From assembly GCA_900551505.1 (NCBI GenBank), contig URWK01000053.1, positions 1-8,113 of the forward strand: a DNA stretch of 8,113 bases, read 5' to 3'. The notes below the pieces were generated by a model. The model was not told the origin of the DNA. It worked only from the letters and a program-made list of their open reading frames with translations, and did no database searches. The position numbers and the translations under genes are program-made. Positions 1-6,413 of this stretch are shown piece after piece (position 1 is the first letter of the stretch; the number at the start of each line of letters is the position of its first letter). This DNA comes from an uncultured Ruminococcus sp. GTDB taxonomy: Bacteria; Bacillota; Clostridia; Oscillospirales; Ruminococcaceae.

Positions 1-851
1 TATAAATTATTCTCAAGTTTTCCGGCGGTGAGAGTGTTCTGCATGAGCATCGCAATAGTCATAGGACCTACACCACCCGGAACAGGAGTAATCCAGCCTG
101 CCTTTTCGGAAACTTCATCGAATTTGACATCTCCGCAAAGTTTACCGTTTTCAAGTCTGTTGATACCTACGTCAATTACAACAGCCCCTTCTTTAACCAT
201 GTCAGCGGTAACGAAATTAGGCTTTCCGACACTGGCAACGAGAATATCGGCGTTTTTGCAGATTTCCTTAAGGTTCTGAGTTTTTGAGTGACAAATTGTA
301 ACAGTACCGCTTCTGTGGAGGAGGAGCATTGCCATAGGTTTGCCGACAATATTACTTCTGCCGATTACAACGCATGATTTGCCTGCGATTTCTACGCCCG
401 TACTGTCGATAAGTTCCATTACGCCTGCGGGTGTGCATGGAAGAAATGCAAAGTCGCCAATCATGATTTTTCCGACATTGAAAGGGTGGAATGCATCAAC
501 GTCTTTTTCGGGAGAAATAGCGTTGATTATTGCGTTTTCGTCAATGTGCTTAGGGAGCGGAAGCTGAACGAGAATACCGTTTACTTTCCTGTCATTGTTG
601 AGGACTTCCACGAGGTCGAGTAATTCCTGCTGGGTTATGTTTTCGTCAAGTGCATATTCATAGGAAGTGAAGCCTACATATTCGCAAGCCTTTTTCTTTG
701 AATTAACGTAAACTCTTGAAGCAGGGTCATTTCCCACGATTACAACCGCAAGTCCGATATTTACGCCTTGTTCTTTAAGCTTTTCAGCTTCTGCCTTAAC
801 TCTGTTTTTAACCTGTTCCGAAACAATTTTACCGCTTATGATTTCTGCCAT
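1..851 (-). CDS. folD: Bifunctional methylenetetrahydrofolate dehydrogenase / methenyltetrahydrofolate cyclohydrolase (FolD), missing only its stop codon end
   Basis: Cytosolic enzyme of one-carbon metabolism that interconverts 5,10-methylene-, 5,10-methenyl- and 10-formyl-tetrahydrofolate using NADP(H). I translated it from the ATG at 851, which has AAGGAG nine bases upstream (861-866). The family motifs are all present: YVNSK at residues 48-52 with the catalytic Tyr48 and Lys52; QLPLP; DVDAFHP with Asp119 (the equivalent residue is Asp121 in E. coli) and Ala where Gly is more usual; the dinucleotide-binding GRSNIVGKP at 164-172; and PVPGGVGP at 256-263. There are 283 codons ending KLENNL, then the two bases TA at the window edge, so the stop is probably TAA or TAG cut by the boundary. 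The length is normal for FolD. It is the last visible gene of the leftward block, 61 bases after lgt. Seen: motifs and reading frame. Inferred: cotranscription with lgt. Confidence 0.97.
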   Translation of the reverse strand, partial: MAEIISGKIVSEQVKNRVKAEAEKLKEQGVNIGLAVVIVGNDPASRVYVNSKKKACEYVGFTSYEYALDENITQQELLDLVEVLNNDRKVNGILVQLPLPKHIDENAIINAISPEKDVDAFHPFNVGKIMIGDFAFLPCTPAGVMELIDSTGVEIAGKSCVVIGRSNIVGKPMAMLLLHRSGTVTICHSKTQNLKEICKNADILVASVGKPNFVTADMVKEGAVVIDVGINRLENGKLCGDVKFDEVSEKAGWITPVPGGVGPMTIAMLMQNTLTAGKLENNL

Positions 852-879
852 ATGAGTAAACTCCTTTTAATATGTATTC

Positions 880-914
880 TTATGCGACAGAAAAAGTCTG
901 TCGCATAATTTTTT
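880..914 (+). terminator. 12-bp hairpin plus T6 between lgt and folD, terminator-like only in the rightward direction
   Basis: Perfect 12-bp inverted repeat (880-891 with 897-908), five-base loop AAAAG, followed on the plus strand by six T (909-914). On the minus strand, the direction of lgt and folD, the hairpin is followed by GAATACATATT. It therefore lacks a U-tract and is not a canonical terminator for lgt. It would stop antisense transcription coming from folD toward lgt. Alternatively it could be an RNA-processing or stabilising hairpin in the lgt-folD message. The lgt stop codon (913-915) overlaps the T-run. Confidence 0.6.
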
Positions 915-1953
915 AATCATTGTTTTTGTCATCGTCCTGAAGAATTGAAGTATAATTTTCGTTTTTTTCAGGTTTAAGTTCGTGTTTTGCTTTATTCTGC
1001 TTTTTTTTCTTTTCGTCCCGAATTTTCTGTTCGGCTTCCGCAAGCATTTTCTTTGATTCCTCCGTGTCGCAGTAAAGCACATAGTCGCTTCCCATACGCT
1101 TTACTTTAAGTGTAAATACTATTGAAAGTATTACGGAAGTTACAAAAGCTATTGCGGAGAGCATCTGAGAAAATCTGATATTTCCGAGCATAAGGCTGTC
1201 GGTTCTCAGACCTTCAAGGAAGAACCTTCCGAAACAGTACCAGGAGAAATATAGCAGAAAAATCTGACCGTCAAATTTTCTGTGCTTTGAAACAAGGAAA
1301 AGTACTGTAAACCCAAGCAGACACCACACCGATTCATAAAGAAAACACGGGTGAACCGGCAAGTCCGCCGAAAGTTCAACGCCTTTGCTCAGGGTAGCGG
1401 AATTTGACTGTATCCATTGCTGAATTTTACCGCTTGACATTCCGAATATTGATGTTGTGTTACAGCCGAAAGCCTCATGATTGAAGAAATTGCCCCATCG
1501 CCCTATACATTGTCCTATTAGGAAGCCCATTCCCGTAAGGTCAAGCAACGGAAGAATTTTAACTTTCTTGATTTTGGCGGTTATCAGTGCGAACAGCAGA
1601 GAACCGATAATTCCGCCGTATATCGCAAGCCCGCCGCTTCTTATGTCGAGGATTTTTTTAATATCTCCTGCGTAACTGTCCCACTCAAGTATTACATAAT
1701 AAGTTCTTGCTCCGATAATTCCGCCGAAAATTCCGGCTATTATTACATCGGTAGCCTTGTCAGCATCAAGCCCGTATTTTTTCATCTGTGAAAACGCAAA
1801 GAGCATTGCAAGGATAATTCCGCAGGTAATCAGTATACCGTACCATTGAATATCAATGCCGAAAATTGTAAAAGCTGTACTGTTTACAGTTATATCAATG
1901 TTCAGCTTTGGGAAGACGATTTCATTATATTCAAGGTTTTTTAATGCTTCCAT
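913..1953 (-). CDS. lgt: Phosphatidylglycerol-prolipoprotein diacylglyceryl transferase with charged C-terminal tail
   Basis: Polytopic membrane enzyme that transfers diacylglycerol from phosphatidylglycerol to the lipobox cysteine of prolipoproteins, the first step of lipoprotein maturation. Support: WYG near residues 37-39 in the first membrane helices; GGLAIYGGIIG at 107-117; the Lgt signature GRWGNFFNHEAFG at 151-163 with Arg152, Asn155 and Glu160; HPCFLYES at 201-208; and GRFFLEGLR at 242-250. Several hydrophobic helices run through to about residue 284. Tyr112 occupies the place of the E. coli His103; Tyr at this place is, from memory, common in Clostridia. After the last helix comes an unusually long hydrophilic Lys/Glu/Asp-rich tail of about 60 residues, probably cytosolic, which makes the protein 346 residues against a usual 250-300. 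The ATG lies 2 bases past the stop of the M16 gene and has no good Shine-Dalgarno, which suggests translational coupling. Confidence 0.96.
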   Translation of the reverse strand: MEALKNLEYNEIVFPKLNIDITVNSTAFTIFGIDIQWYGILITCGIILAMLFAFSQMKKYGLDADKATDVIIAGIFGGIIGARTYYVILEWDSYAGDIKKILDIRSGGLAIYGGIIGSLLFALITAKIKKVKILPLLDLTGMGFLIGQCIGRWGNFFNHEAFGCNTTSIFGMSSGKIQQWIQSNSATLSKGVELSADLPVHPCFLYESVWCLLGFTVLFLVSKHRKFDGQIFLLYFSWYCFGRFFLEGLRTDSLMLGNIRFSQMLSAIAFVTSVILSIVFTLKVKRMGSDYVLYCDTEESKKMLAEAEQKIRDEKKKKQNKAKHELKPEKNENYTSILQDDDKNND

Positions 1954-1955
1954 AA

Positions 1956-3239
1956 TCAGCCGTTTTCACCGCTTTCGATTATTGAAAGTACATAATTTTC
2001 AGTATCGAACATTTCACAAAGGCATCTCTGAACGTCTTCATACTTCATTTCGGAAAGAATTTCAAAAGAGTCGAAGCCTGAAACGCCTGAAAAATATGAG
2101 TTTATAAGGGCGTTTGCAACATAGTTCGGGCCATTCCATCTCTTGATAGCCTTGCCGTAATTTGATTTCTTGATTACTTCAAAGTGTTCCTTGTCAAGTC
2201 CGTCAGCCTTGGCTTTTTCGATTTCCTTAAAAATTCTGTGCATTACTTCTTCAGGCTTGTCGGATTCTCCGCTGAAAATCAGTGAAAAGAAACCGTCACC
2301 GCAGAATACTTCCGTGCCGAAAGTTGAATTTATAAGTCCTTCGTCCATCATTTCCTTATAGAGCGGAGAAGACGTATCGCAAAGGATATTCATAACGGTA
2401 TCACATTCCATTTCAGCCTTTACGCTTGCGTAACCGTCTAAAGCCTTGCACTTTATGCCGATATTGAACATAGGAACGCCGACAGGTCTGTTTTCACGGA
2501 TTTCTTTTACAGCGACTTCGTAAGGTTCTTCCGGGAACACTGTTTCAAGTTCGATATTTTCGCATGGTTTAAGTTCTTCATCGGCGATTTTAAGGACTTC
2601 GTCAGTGTTTACGTTTCCTGCGATTACAAGAACCATGTTGTGAAGATTGTAGAAAGTATTGTAACACTTATAGAGTAAATCAGCATCAATTTGAGCAATA
2701 CTTTCAATCGTACCTGCAATGTCAATTCTTACAGGGTGGTTTTTGTACATACTGCGGAGCATATTAAAAAGCACTCTCCAAGACGGGTCATCATTGCACA
2801 TATTGATTTCCTGCCCGATAATTCCCTGCTCCTTGTCAACGCTTTCCTTGGTGAAGTAAGGTGACTGCACGAATGAAAGCAGTATTCTCAATGATTCCTG
2901 CCAGTTCTGAGAACAACCGAATAAATAGCAAGTCTTGTCAAATGAAGTGAAAGCGTTTGCGGAAGCACCTGTTTTTGCATAGAGTTCAAATACATCACTG
3001 TCTTCATTTTCAAAGAGCTTGTGTTCGAGGAAGTGTGCGATACCTTCGGGAACGACTGTATAATCCTTGTCCGCCTTTGTCTTGAACATGGTGTTTATAG
3101 AACCGTACTTTGTGCCGAAAAGAGCTTCTGTAGAACTGAATCCCGGCATTTCGCATACGAGTATGTCAAGTCCGCTCGGGTGTTTGATTTTAAAGTAACT
3201 GTCGCCTGTAAGTTTGCTGACAATAGTCTGTTTTTCCAT
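1956..3239 (-). CDS. ymfH: M16 family zinc metallopeptidase, YmfH type (catalytic partner)
   Basis: Predicted cytosolic insulinase/pitrilysin-family peptidase of 427 residues. The inverted zinc motif HFLEH is intact: His69 and His73 as ligands and Glu72 as catalytic base. It sits in the conserved setting EGIAHFLEHKLFE and is followed by GASANAFTSFDKTCY. The downstream acidic pair Glu137 and Glu144 (KEQGIIGQEI) should supply the third zinc ligand. The C-terminal half is the usual second, non-catalytic M16 fold. No signal peptide is visible. Its start overlaps the stop of the upstream degenerate homologue by one base (TAATG), as expected for the paired YmfF/YmfH arrangement known from Bacillus. 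Database names for this family tie it to EF-P 5-aminopentanol modification, but the substrate is not known to me, and no ymfI-like reductase follows here. No signal peptide or transmembrane segment means it should act on cytosolic peptides. Confidence 0.9.
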   Translation of the reverse strand: MEKQTIVSKLTGDSYFKIKHPSGLDILVCEMPGFSSTEALFGTKYGSINTMFKTKADKDYTVVPEGIAHFLEHKLFENEDSDVFELYAKTGASANAFTSFDKTCYLFGCSQNWQESLRILLSFVQSPYFTKESVDKEQGIIGQEINMCNDDPSWRVLFNMLRSMYKNHPVRIDIAGTIESIAQIDADLLYKCYNTFYNLHNMVLVIAGNVNTDEVLKIADEELKPCENIELETVFPEEPYEVAVKEIRENRPVGVPMFNIGIKCKALDGYASVKAEMECDTVMNILCDTSSPLYKEMMDEGLINSTFGTEVFCGDGFFSLIFSGESDKPEEVMHRIFKEIEKAKADGLDKEHFEVIKKSNYGKAIKRWNGPNYVANALINSYFSGVSGFDSFEILSEMKYEDVQRCLCEMFDTENYVLSIIESGENG

Positions 3240-4516
3240 TATTCTTCCTCCTCCTTTTCAGCCGTAAGCACATAGACAGTATCAAGGGTAAATGATTTTG
3301 CGACTTCTATAATACGTTCTCTTGTAACAGCCTTTATTCTTTCTGCGGTTTCGGCAGGGGAAAGTATTTCGCCTCCGTCTGTAATCTGTTTAAGATACCA
3401 TGCAATCAGAGAACCGGCAGAATCGGTGATTGAATTGTAGGCATTGACGAGGAAAAGAACAGCACTGTTTATTTCATCATCTGTGAAGTCGCCGTTTTTG
3501 ATATTCTCGAACTGGCGGAGAATTTCAGTTTCGGCTTTTTCAATGTTCTGTTCTTCAATACCGCTGTCAACGATAAGAGAACCTTTTCCCTGATTGTAAC
3601 GGCTTGCACAGTAGTAGCAAAGGCTCATCTTTTCTCTTACGTTTGAGAAAAGCTTTGAAGTGGTAGAACCGCCGAAAATAGCGTTCATCACATACATTGC
3701 GAAGAAATCGGTGTTTTCGGATTTGAAAACCATTACCATTTTGCTCTGAAGAACGTTTTTCATTCTTTCGGTAACGTATTCAGGTTCGGGTTTAAGCGGG
3801 CTGAAACTTCTGTAATTGCATATGGGAACGTTTCTTTCATAAGAGAAAACAGACTTGATTTTTTCTTTAAGTTCCGGGTTTGGTTCTGCTCCGACATAGA
3901 ATACTTCTATCTGGGAACTTTTCAGTACGTCCTGATACTTTTCATAAGCGGATTCAGGAGTGACCTTTTCGATGCCCTCTTTTTCCGAATATTCTTTAAG
4001 GTGTGAAATTTCGCCTCTGTAGGCAATCTGTGAAGCCTTTATAAGAGCGTAGTTTCTCTTGTCATTGATTTCCGCTTCAAGTGAGTCAACAGCGTCTTTC
4101 TTTTTGAAGCTGAAAATTGAGTTTTCAAATTCGCCGTTTTCCGTTTCGGGTGAAAAGATACAGTCAAAGTTAACATCAAGTGTGTCGTCAAAGAGTTTTT
4201 CTCCTTCAAGTGCGAATTTGTCATCAATAGTATTCATATAAGTGCAGATATACTGAGTGTCAACATTTCTTCCTGATTCGGAATAAATGCCTGCTCCGTA
4301 AAGTGTGTTGAGCTTCTTTGAAAATTCTGCAATTGTCGGATATTTGCTGTTACAGCAACCCAATATCGAGCCTGCCACACTGTTATCGTGATAAGTTTCG
4401 GGGCTGAGCGGAAAATTGAACTGGATTCTTACGGAATTGGTCTTGAATATCGGGGATATGATTTCAGAAAAACCGATGCCGTTTCCAATAATCTCTCTTT
4501 TAAATGAAAATGCCAT
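3239..4516 (-). CDS. ymfF: M16 family peptidase homologue lacking the zinc motif, YmfF type (non-catalytic partner)
   Basis: A 425-residue M16-fold protein. No HxxEH occurs anywhere; the region where it would fall (about residues 50-75) reads SILGCCNSKYP and then FSKKLNTLYGAG, so zinc catalysis is not expected. It keeps the features of the C-terminal M16 repeat: FGGSTTSKLFSNVREKMSLCYY at about 281-302, with Arg294 and Tyr301/302 resembling the Arg/Tyr pair that the inactive subunit of heterodimeric M16B enzymes contributes to substrate binding. It therefore probably forms a heterodimer with the active YmfH encoded next. The ATG at 4516 has GAAAGG nine bases upstream. It is first in the leftward transcription unit, about 52 bases from the predicted transcription start. 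Seen: missing motif, overlap and promoter. Known of family: active/inactive pairing. Inferred: physical heterodimer and shared peptide substrate. Confidence 0.88.
   Translation of the reverse strand: MAFSFKREIIGNGIGFSEIISPIFKTNSVRIQFNFPLSPETYHDNSVAGSILGCCNSKYPTIAEFSKKLNTLYGAGIYSESGRNVDTQYICTYMNTIDDKFALEGEKLFDDTLDVNFDCIFSPETENGEFENSIFSFKKKDAVDSLEAEINDKRNYALIKASQIAYRGEISHLKEYSEKEGIEKVTPESAYEKYQDVLKSSQIEVFYVGAEPNPELKEKIKSVFSYERNVPICNYRSFSPLKPEPEYVTERMKNVLQSKMVMVFKSENTDFFAMYVMNAIFGGSTTSKLFSNVREKMSLCYYCASRYNQGKGSLIVDSGIEEQNIEKAETEILRQFENIKNGDFTDDEINSAVLFLVNAYNSITDSAGSLIAWYLKQITDGGEILSPAETAERIKAVTRERIIEVAKSFTLDTVYVLTAEKEEEE
3247..3256 (-). promoter_or_regulatory. Strong ribosome binding site for ymfH inside the 3' end of ymfF
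   Basis: The minus strand reads AAGGAGGAGG here, with AGGAGG seven bases before the ymfH ATG at 3239. The same bases encode part of the final Lys-Glu-Glu-Glu-Glu of the upstream protein, so one stretch serves as both coding sequence and Shine-Dalgarno. This fixes the ymfH start and supports coupled synthesis of the two M16 partners. Confidence 0.85.
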
Positions 4517-4547
4517 ATTAAAATACCTTTCTTAAAAAATAATACTC

Positions 4548-4562
4548 CGGCAATCAATGCCG
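4548..4562 (-). other. Small hairpin in the ymfF 5' leader
   Basis: CGGCA (4548-4552) and TGCCG (4558-4562) form a 5-bp stem with a five-base loop. It lies near the start of the predicted leader RNA, between the promoter and the ymfF ribosome site. It has no U-tract and does not cover the Shine-Dalgarno. It may do no more than stabilise the 5' end. Confidence 0.35.
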
Positions 4563-4574
4563 TACTTAAATTTT

Positions 4575-4603
4575 ATTATATAATTTTATCTTTTCCATGT
4601 CAA
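4575..4603 (-). promoter_or_regulatory. Consensus sigma-A promoter of the ymfF-ymfH-lgt-(folD) operon
   Basis: On the minus strand TTGACA (4603-4598) and TATAAT (4580-4575) are separated by exactly 17 bases. Both hexamers match consensus perfectly. Transcription should begin near 4568, giving a leader of about 52 bases before the ymfF ATG. A full-consensus promoter suggests strong, largely constitutive expression unless a repressor acts on it. Confidence 0.9.
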
Positions 4604-4650
4604 GTGATTATAATGTATGCAACAGTCAGAACGCACATTTTCAAATATTA

Positions 4651-4668
4651 ATAATTGGTTACAATTAT
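4651..4668. repeat. AT-rich inverted repeat, possible operator
   Basis: ATAATTG (4651-4657) and CAATTAT (4662-4668) are perfect 7-bp arms around GTTA. The dyad lies between the two divergent promoters, centred about 20 bases upstream of the rightward -35 box. It could be a site for a dimeric regulator, but AT-rich spacers produce such dyads by chance and no regulator gene is present here. Confidence 0.3.
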
Positions 4669-4678
4669 AATGTCGCAC

Positions 4679-4707
4679 TGTACATAGCCAAAAGAAAATG
4701 ATATAAT
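4679..4707 (+). promoter_or_regulatory. Extended -10 promoter of the PIG-L deacetylase gene
   Basis: TGTACA (4679-4684, 4 of 6 match to TTGACA) is 17 bases from a perfect TATAAT (4702-4707). The -10 box is preceded by TG at 4699-4700, giving the extended form TGATATAAT. The expected start is near 4714, which leaves about 49 bases before the preferred ATG at 4763 and about 25 before the alternative ATG at 4739. Confidence 0.75.
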
Positions 4708-4743
4708 TAATTTGTCTATAAATTAAATCGTAAGAACCATGAT

Positions 4744-4749
4744 AAGGAG
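4744..4749 (+). promoter_or_regulatory. Ribosome binding site AAGGAG with ambiguous start choice
   Basis: AAGGAG lies 5 bases before an out-of-frame ATG at 4755 (reading ATG ATA AAA TGA) and 13 bases before the in-frame ATG at 4763. The in-frame ATG at 4739 lies upstream of this site and has no comparable Shine-Dalgarno. This argues for 4763 as the true start of the deacetylase, possibly with help from the three-codon frame whose TGA overlaps that ATG. Confidence 0.6.
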
Positions 4750-4762
4750 ATTAAATGATAAA

Positions 4763-6316
4763 ATGAAGAAAAATTCTGAACATAGAATAAGAAAAAAAGG
4801 GCTTCTGTTCAGCATATTGAGTACAATAATCTGTCTTTCGGTAATGCTCCTCGCCGTACCGGCAGTAAGTGCGGAAGCCGAACCTGCAACAGAAACTTCA
4901 GAGGCGACAAATGCGGATATTCCCGCAACGGCTACAGACATTACGGAAACAACATCACTTACATTTGACTACTATTCAGTAAAGCCTACAATGTCAGACA
5001 ACAATACACAAACCTCTTTCGTATTCGTACCGAACAATATAATTTACATCGAAAACAAGGAAACTCCGATATCATCACTTTATATAGTTTCAGACAGACC
5101 GATGGGGGAATTTGAGCTTACTTACAATAACAAAACTCAGGTTTACGGTCAGAACGGATTTATACATAATTATATAAAGCTTGATGAACCGACAGATTAT
5201 ATTGAACTTCGTATAAGCGGAGGACAGAATGTTACAATCTGTGATATTTCCGCCTTTTCCGAAGGAACAACTCCGCCTGACTGGGTGCAGACATGGGCAG
5301 AACCGCTTGAAAAAGCCGATATGCTTCTTCTTCCGACACACGGAGATGATGAATTTATTTTCTTTGGCGGAACGATTCCTTACTATGCCGGACAACTGGG
5401 GCTTGATGTGCAGGTAGCGTTTTTAACTAACCATTGGGGCGAGCAATACCGTACACATGAACTTCTTGACGCACTCTGGAATGCGGGTTTAAGGAATTAT
5501 CCTGTAATATGCGATTATGCAGACCTTTATTGTGAAGGCTTGCAGGCAGCACAGTATACTTATGACAGTGAAGCGTGGACAGCCACGCAGGTTGAACTTA
5601 TAAGACGTTTCCAGCCACAAGTTATTATCGGGCATGACATAAACGGAGAATACGGACACGGAGCTCATATGCTTAATACCGATACACTTATAAAGGCACT
5701 TGAACTTTCGGGAAGTGCGGAGAATTATCCTGACAGTGCGGAAAAGTATGGTACATGGGATGTTCCGAAAACATATCTTCATCTCTATGCGGAAAATCCC
5801 GTTACAATGAACTGGGACGTACAACTTGACAAGTTCGGGAATAAAACAGCTTATGAAGTAGCACTTGAGAGCTTTAATATCTATAATTCGCAGACCGCAA
5901 ATTATACGGTACATAAGGAAGGCGGAGGTGTTTATGACTGTCATGCATTCGGACTTTACAGAACAACAGTGGGTGCGGATACGGGCAAAAACGACTTTAT
6001 GGAAAACATTACACCTTACAGACAGACCGCAAACCCCGAACAGCCTGACCAGAATACAGACAGTTCAACAGATTTGGAAAGTTCATCATCGTCACTTTAC
6101 AATGATAACAGCAATGTTGTACCTTATGTAGAGCCTGAAGAAACCGTAGGTTCTACGACCACAAGAGTTATTTTCTGGATATGTATGGGAATATGCCTGG
6201 GAGCAGTAATATTTATCTGGATTATGCTCGGCAAGGCTAAAAAACAAAAAAAGCTTGAGGAACAGAAAAAACAGGCTAAGAGAAACAAAAAGAAATCTGC
6301 AAACAAGAAAAAATAA
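4763..6316 (+). CDS. Secreted, membrane-tethered PIG-L family zinc deacetylase
   Basis: Predicted extracytoplasmic N-deacetylase of the PIG-L/LmbE (GlcNAc-PI de-N-acetylase, MshB) superfamily, 517 residues from the ATG at 4763. Another in-frame ATG at 4739 would add eight. Layout: basic N-terminus and hydrophobic segment with likely cleavage after PAVSA (about residue 37); a Thr/Glu-rich linker; residues about 65-170, which look like a discoidin-type beta-sandwich ending ICDISAFSEG; then the catalytic domain. PTHGDDEFIFFGG carries His193, Asp195 and Asp196, corresponding to the AHPDDE motif but with Gly for Pro. GHDINGEYGHGAH (290-302) supplies His299 and His302, the last as the third zinc ligand. 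A Ser/Asp/Glu-rich linker precedes one membrane helix (about 468-490) and a lysine-rich tail. The substrate is unknown; an N-acetylated envelope sugar is the natural guess. The gene has its own promoter and terminator and diverges from ymfF. Confidence 0.85.
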   Translation: MKKNSEHRIRKKGLLFSILSTIICLSVMLLAVPAVSAEAEPATETSEATNADIPATATDITETTSLTFDYYSVKPTMSDNNTQTSFVFVPNNIIYIENKETPISSLYIVSDRPMGEFELTYNNKTQVYGQNGFIHNYIKLDEPTDYIELRISGGQNVTICDISAFSEGTTPPDWVQTWAEPLEKADMLLLPTHGDDEFIFFGGTIPYYAGQLGLDVQVAFLTNHWGEQYRTHELLDALWNAGLRNYPVICDYADLYCEGLQAAQYTYDSEAWTATQVELIRRFQPQVIIGHDINGEYGHGAHMLNTDTLIKALELSGSAENYPDSAEKYGTWDVPKTYLHLYAENPVTMNWDVQLDKFGNKTAYEVALESFNIYNSQTANYTVHKEGGGVYDCHAFGLYRTTVGADTGKNDFMENITPYRQTANPEQPDQNTDSSTDLESSSSSLYNDNSNVVPYVEPEETVGSTTTRVIFWICMGICLGAVIFIWIMLGKAKKQKKLEEQKKQAKRNKKKSANKKK

Positions 6317-6318
6317 TT

Positions 6319-6360
6319 ACAGAAAAATCACCATGAATTAATTCATGGTGATTTTTCTGT
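6319..6360. terminator. Perfect palindromic terminator after the PIG-L gene
   Basis: Positions 6319-6360 are a perfect 42-base palindrome (21-bp arms), two bases after the stop codon. The central stem CACCATG with flanking A5 and T5 tracts gives a rho-independent terminator in either direction. Rightward it ends the deacetylase message. No leftward gene abuts it, so bidirectional use is not needed here. Confidence 0.88.
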
Positions 6361-6388
6361 TATAAAAATTCTTCCGGGAGCAGATAAT
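6360..6388 (+). promoter_or_regulatory. Weak candidate promoter for the penicillin-binding protein gene
   Basis: TTATAA (6360-6365, 4 of 6) and GATAAT (6383-6388, 5 of 6) are 17 bases apart, directly at the end of the terminator. The gene needs a start signal if the terminator works, and this is the best match in the 97-base gap, but it is weak. Read-through is the alternative. Confidence 0.35.
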
Positions 6389-6413
6389 AAACTTGAGCAG
6401 AGGAGGGATTTTT

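Noticed and set aside
28..567. Plus-strand open frames of 83 and 75 codons
   Set aside because: They lie antisense to folD, whose frame carries all family motifs; their translations show no recognisable domain and no ribosome site is evident.
852..912. Separate promoter for folD in the lgt-folD gap
   Set aside because: Most of the 61-base gap is hairpin; no pair of hexamers with acceptable spacing was found, although a weak promoter inside the 3' end of lgt cannot be ruled out.
4609..4671. Two more plus-strand TATAAT boxes (4609-4614 and 4666-4671)
   Set aside because: Neither has a reasonable -35 hexamer at 16-18 bases; the box at 4702-4707 does and also has the extended TG.
5489..5944. 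Minus-strand 151-codon frame inside the PIG-L gene
   Set aside because: It is antisense to the catalytic domain coding sequence, which is clearly real; its composition is cysteine- and isoleucine-rich in the manner of a shadow frame.
6319..6360. 42-base perfect palindrome as a regulator operator or mobile-element end
   Set aside because: Its place just after a stop codon, with A- and T-tracts flanking a GC-containing stem, is explained by a terminator.
6393..6413. TTG start for the PBP, 7 codons upstream of the ATG
   Set aside because: The extension would translate through the GGAGGG ribosome site, which is well placed for the ATG at 6414, and the protein then starts with a normal MYKR membrane anchor.
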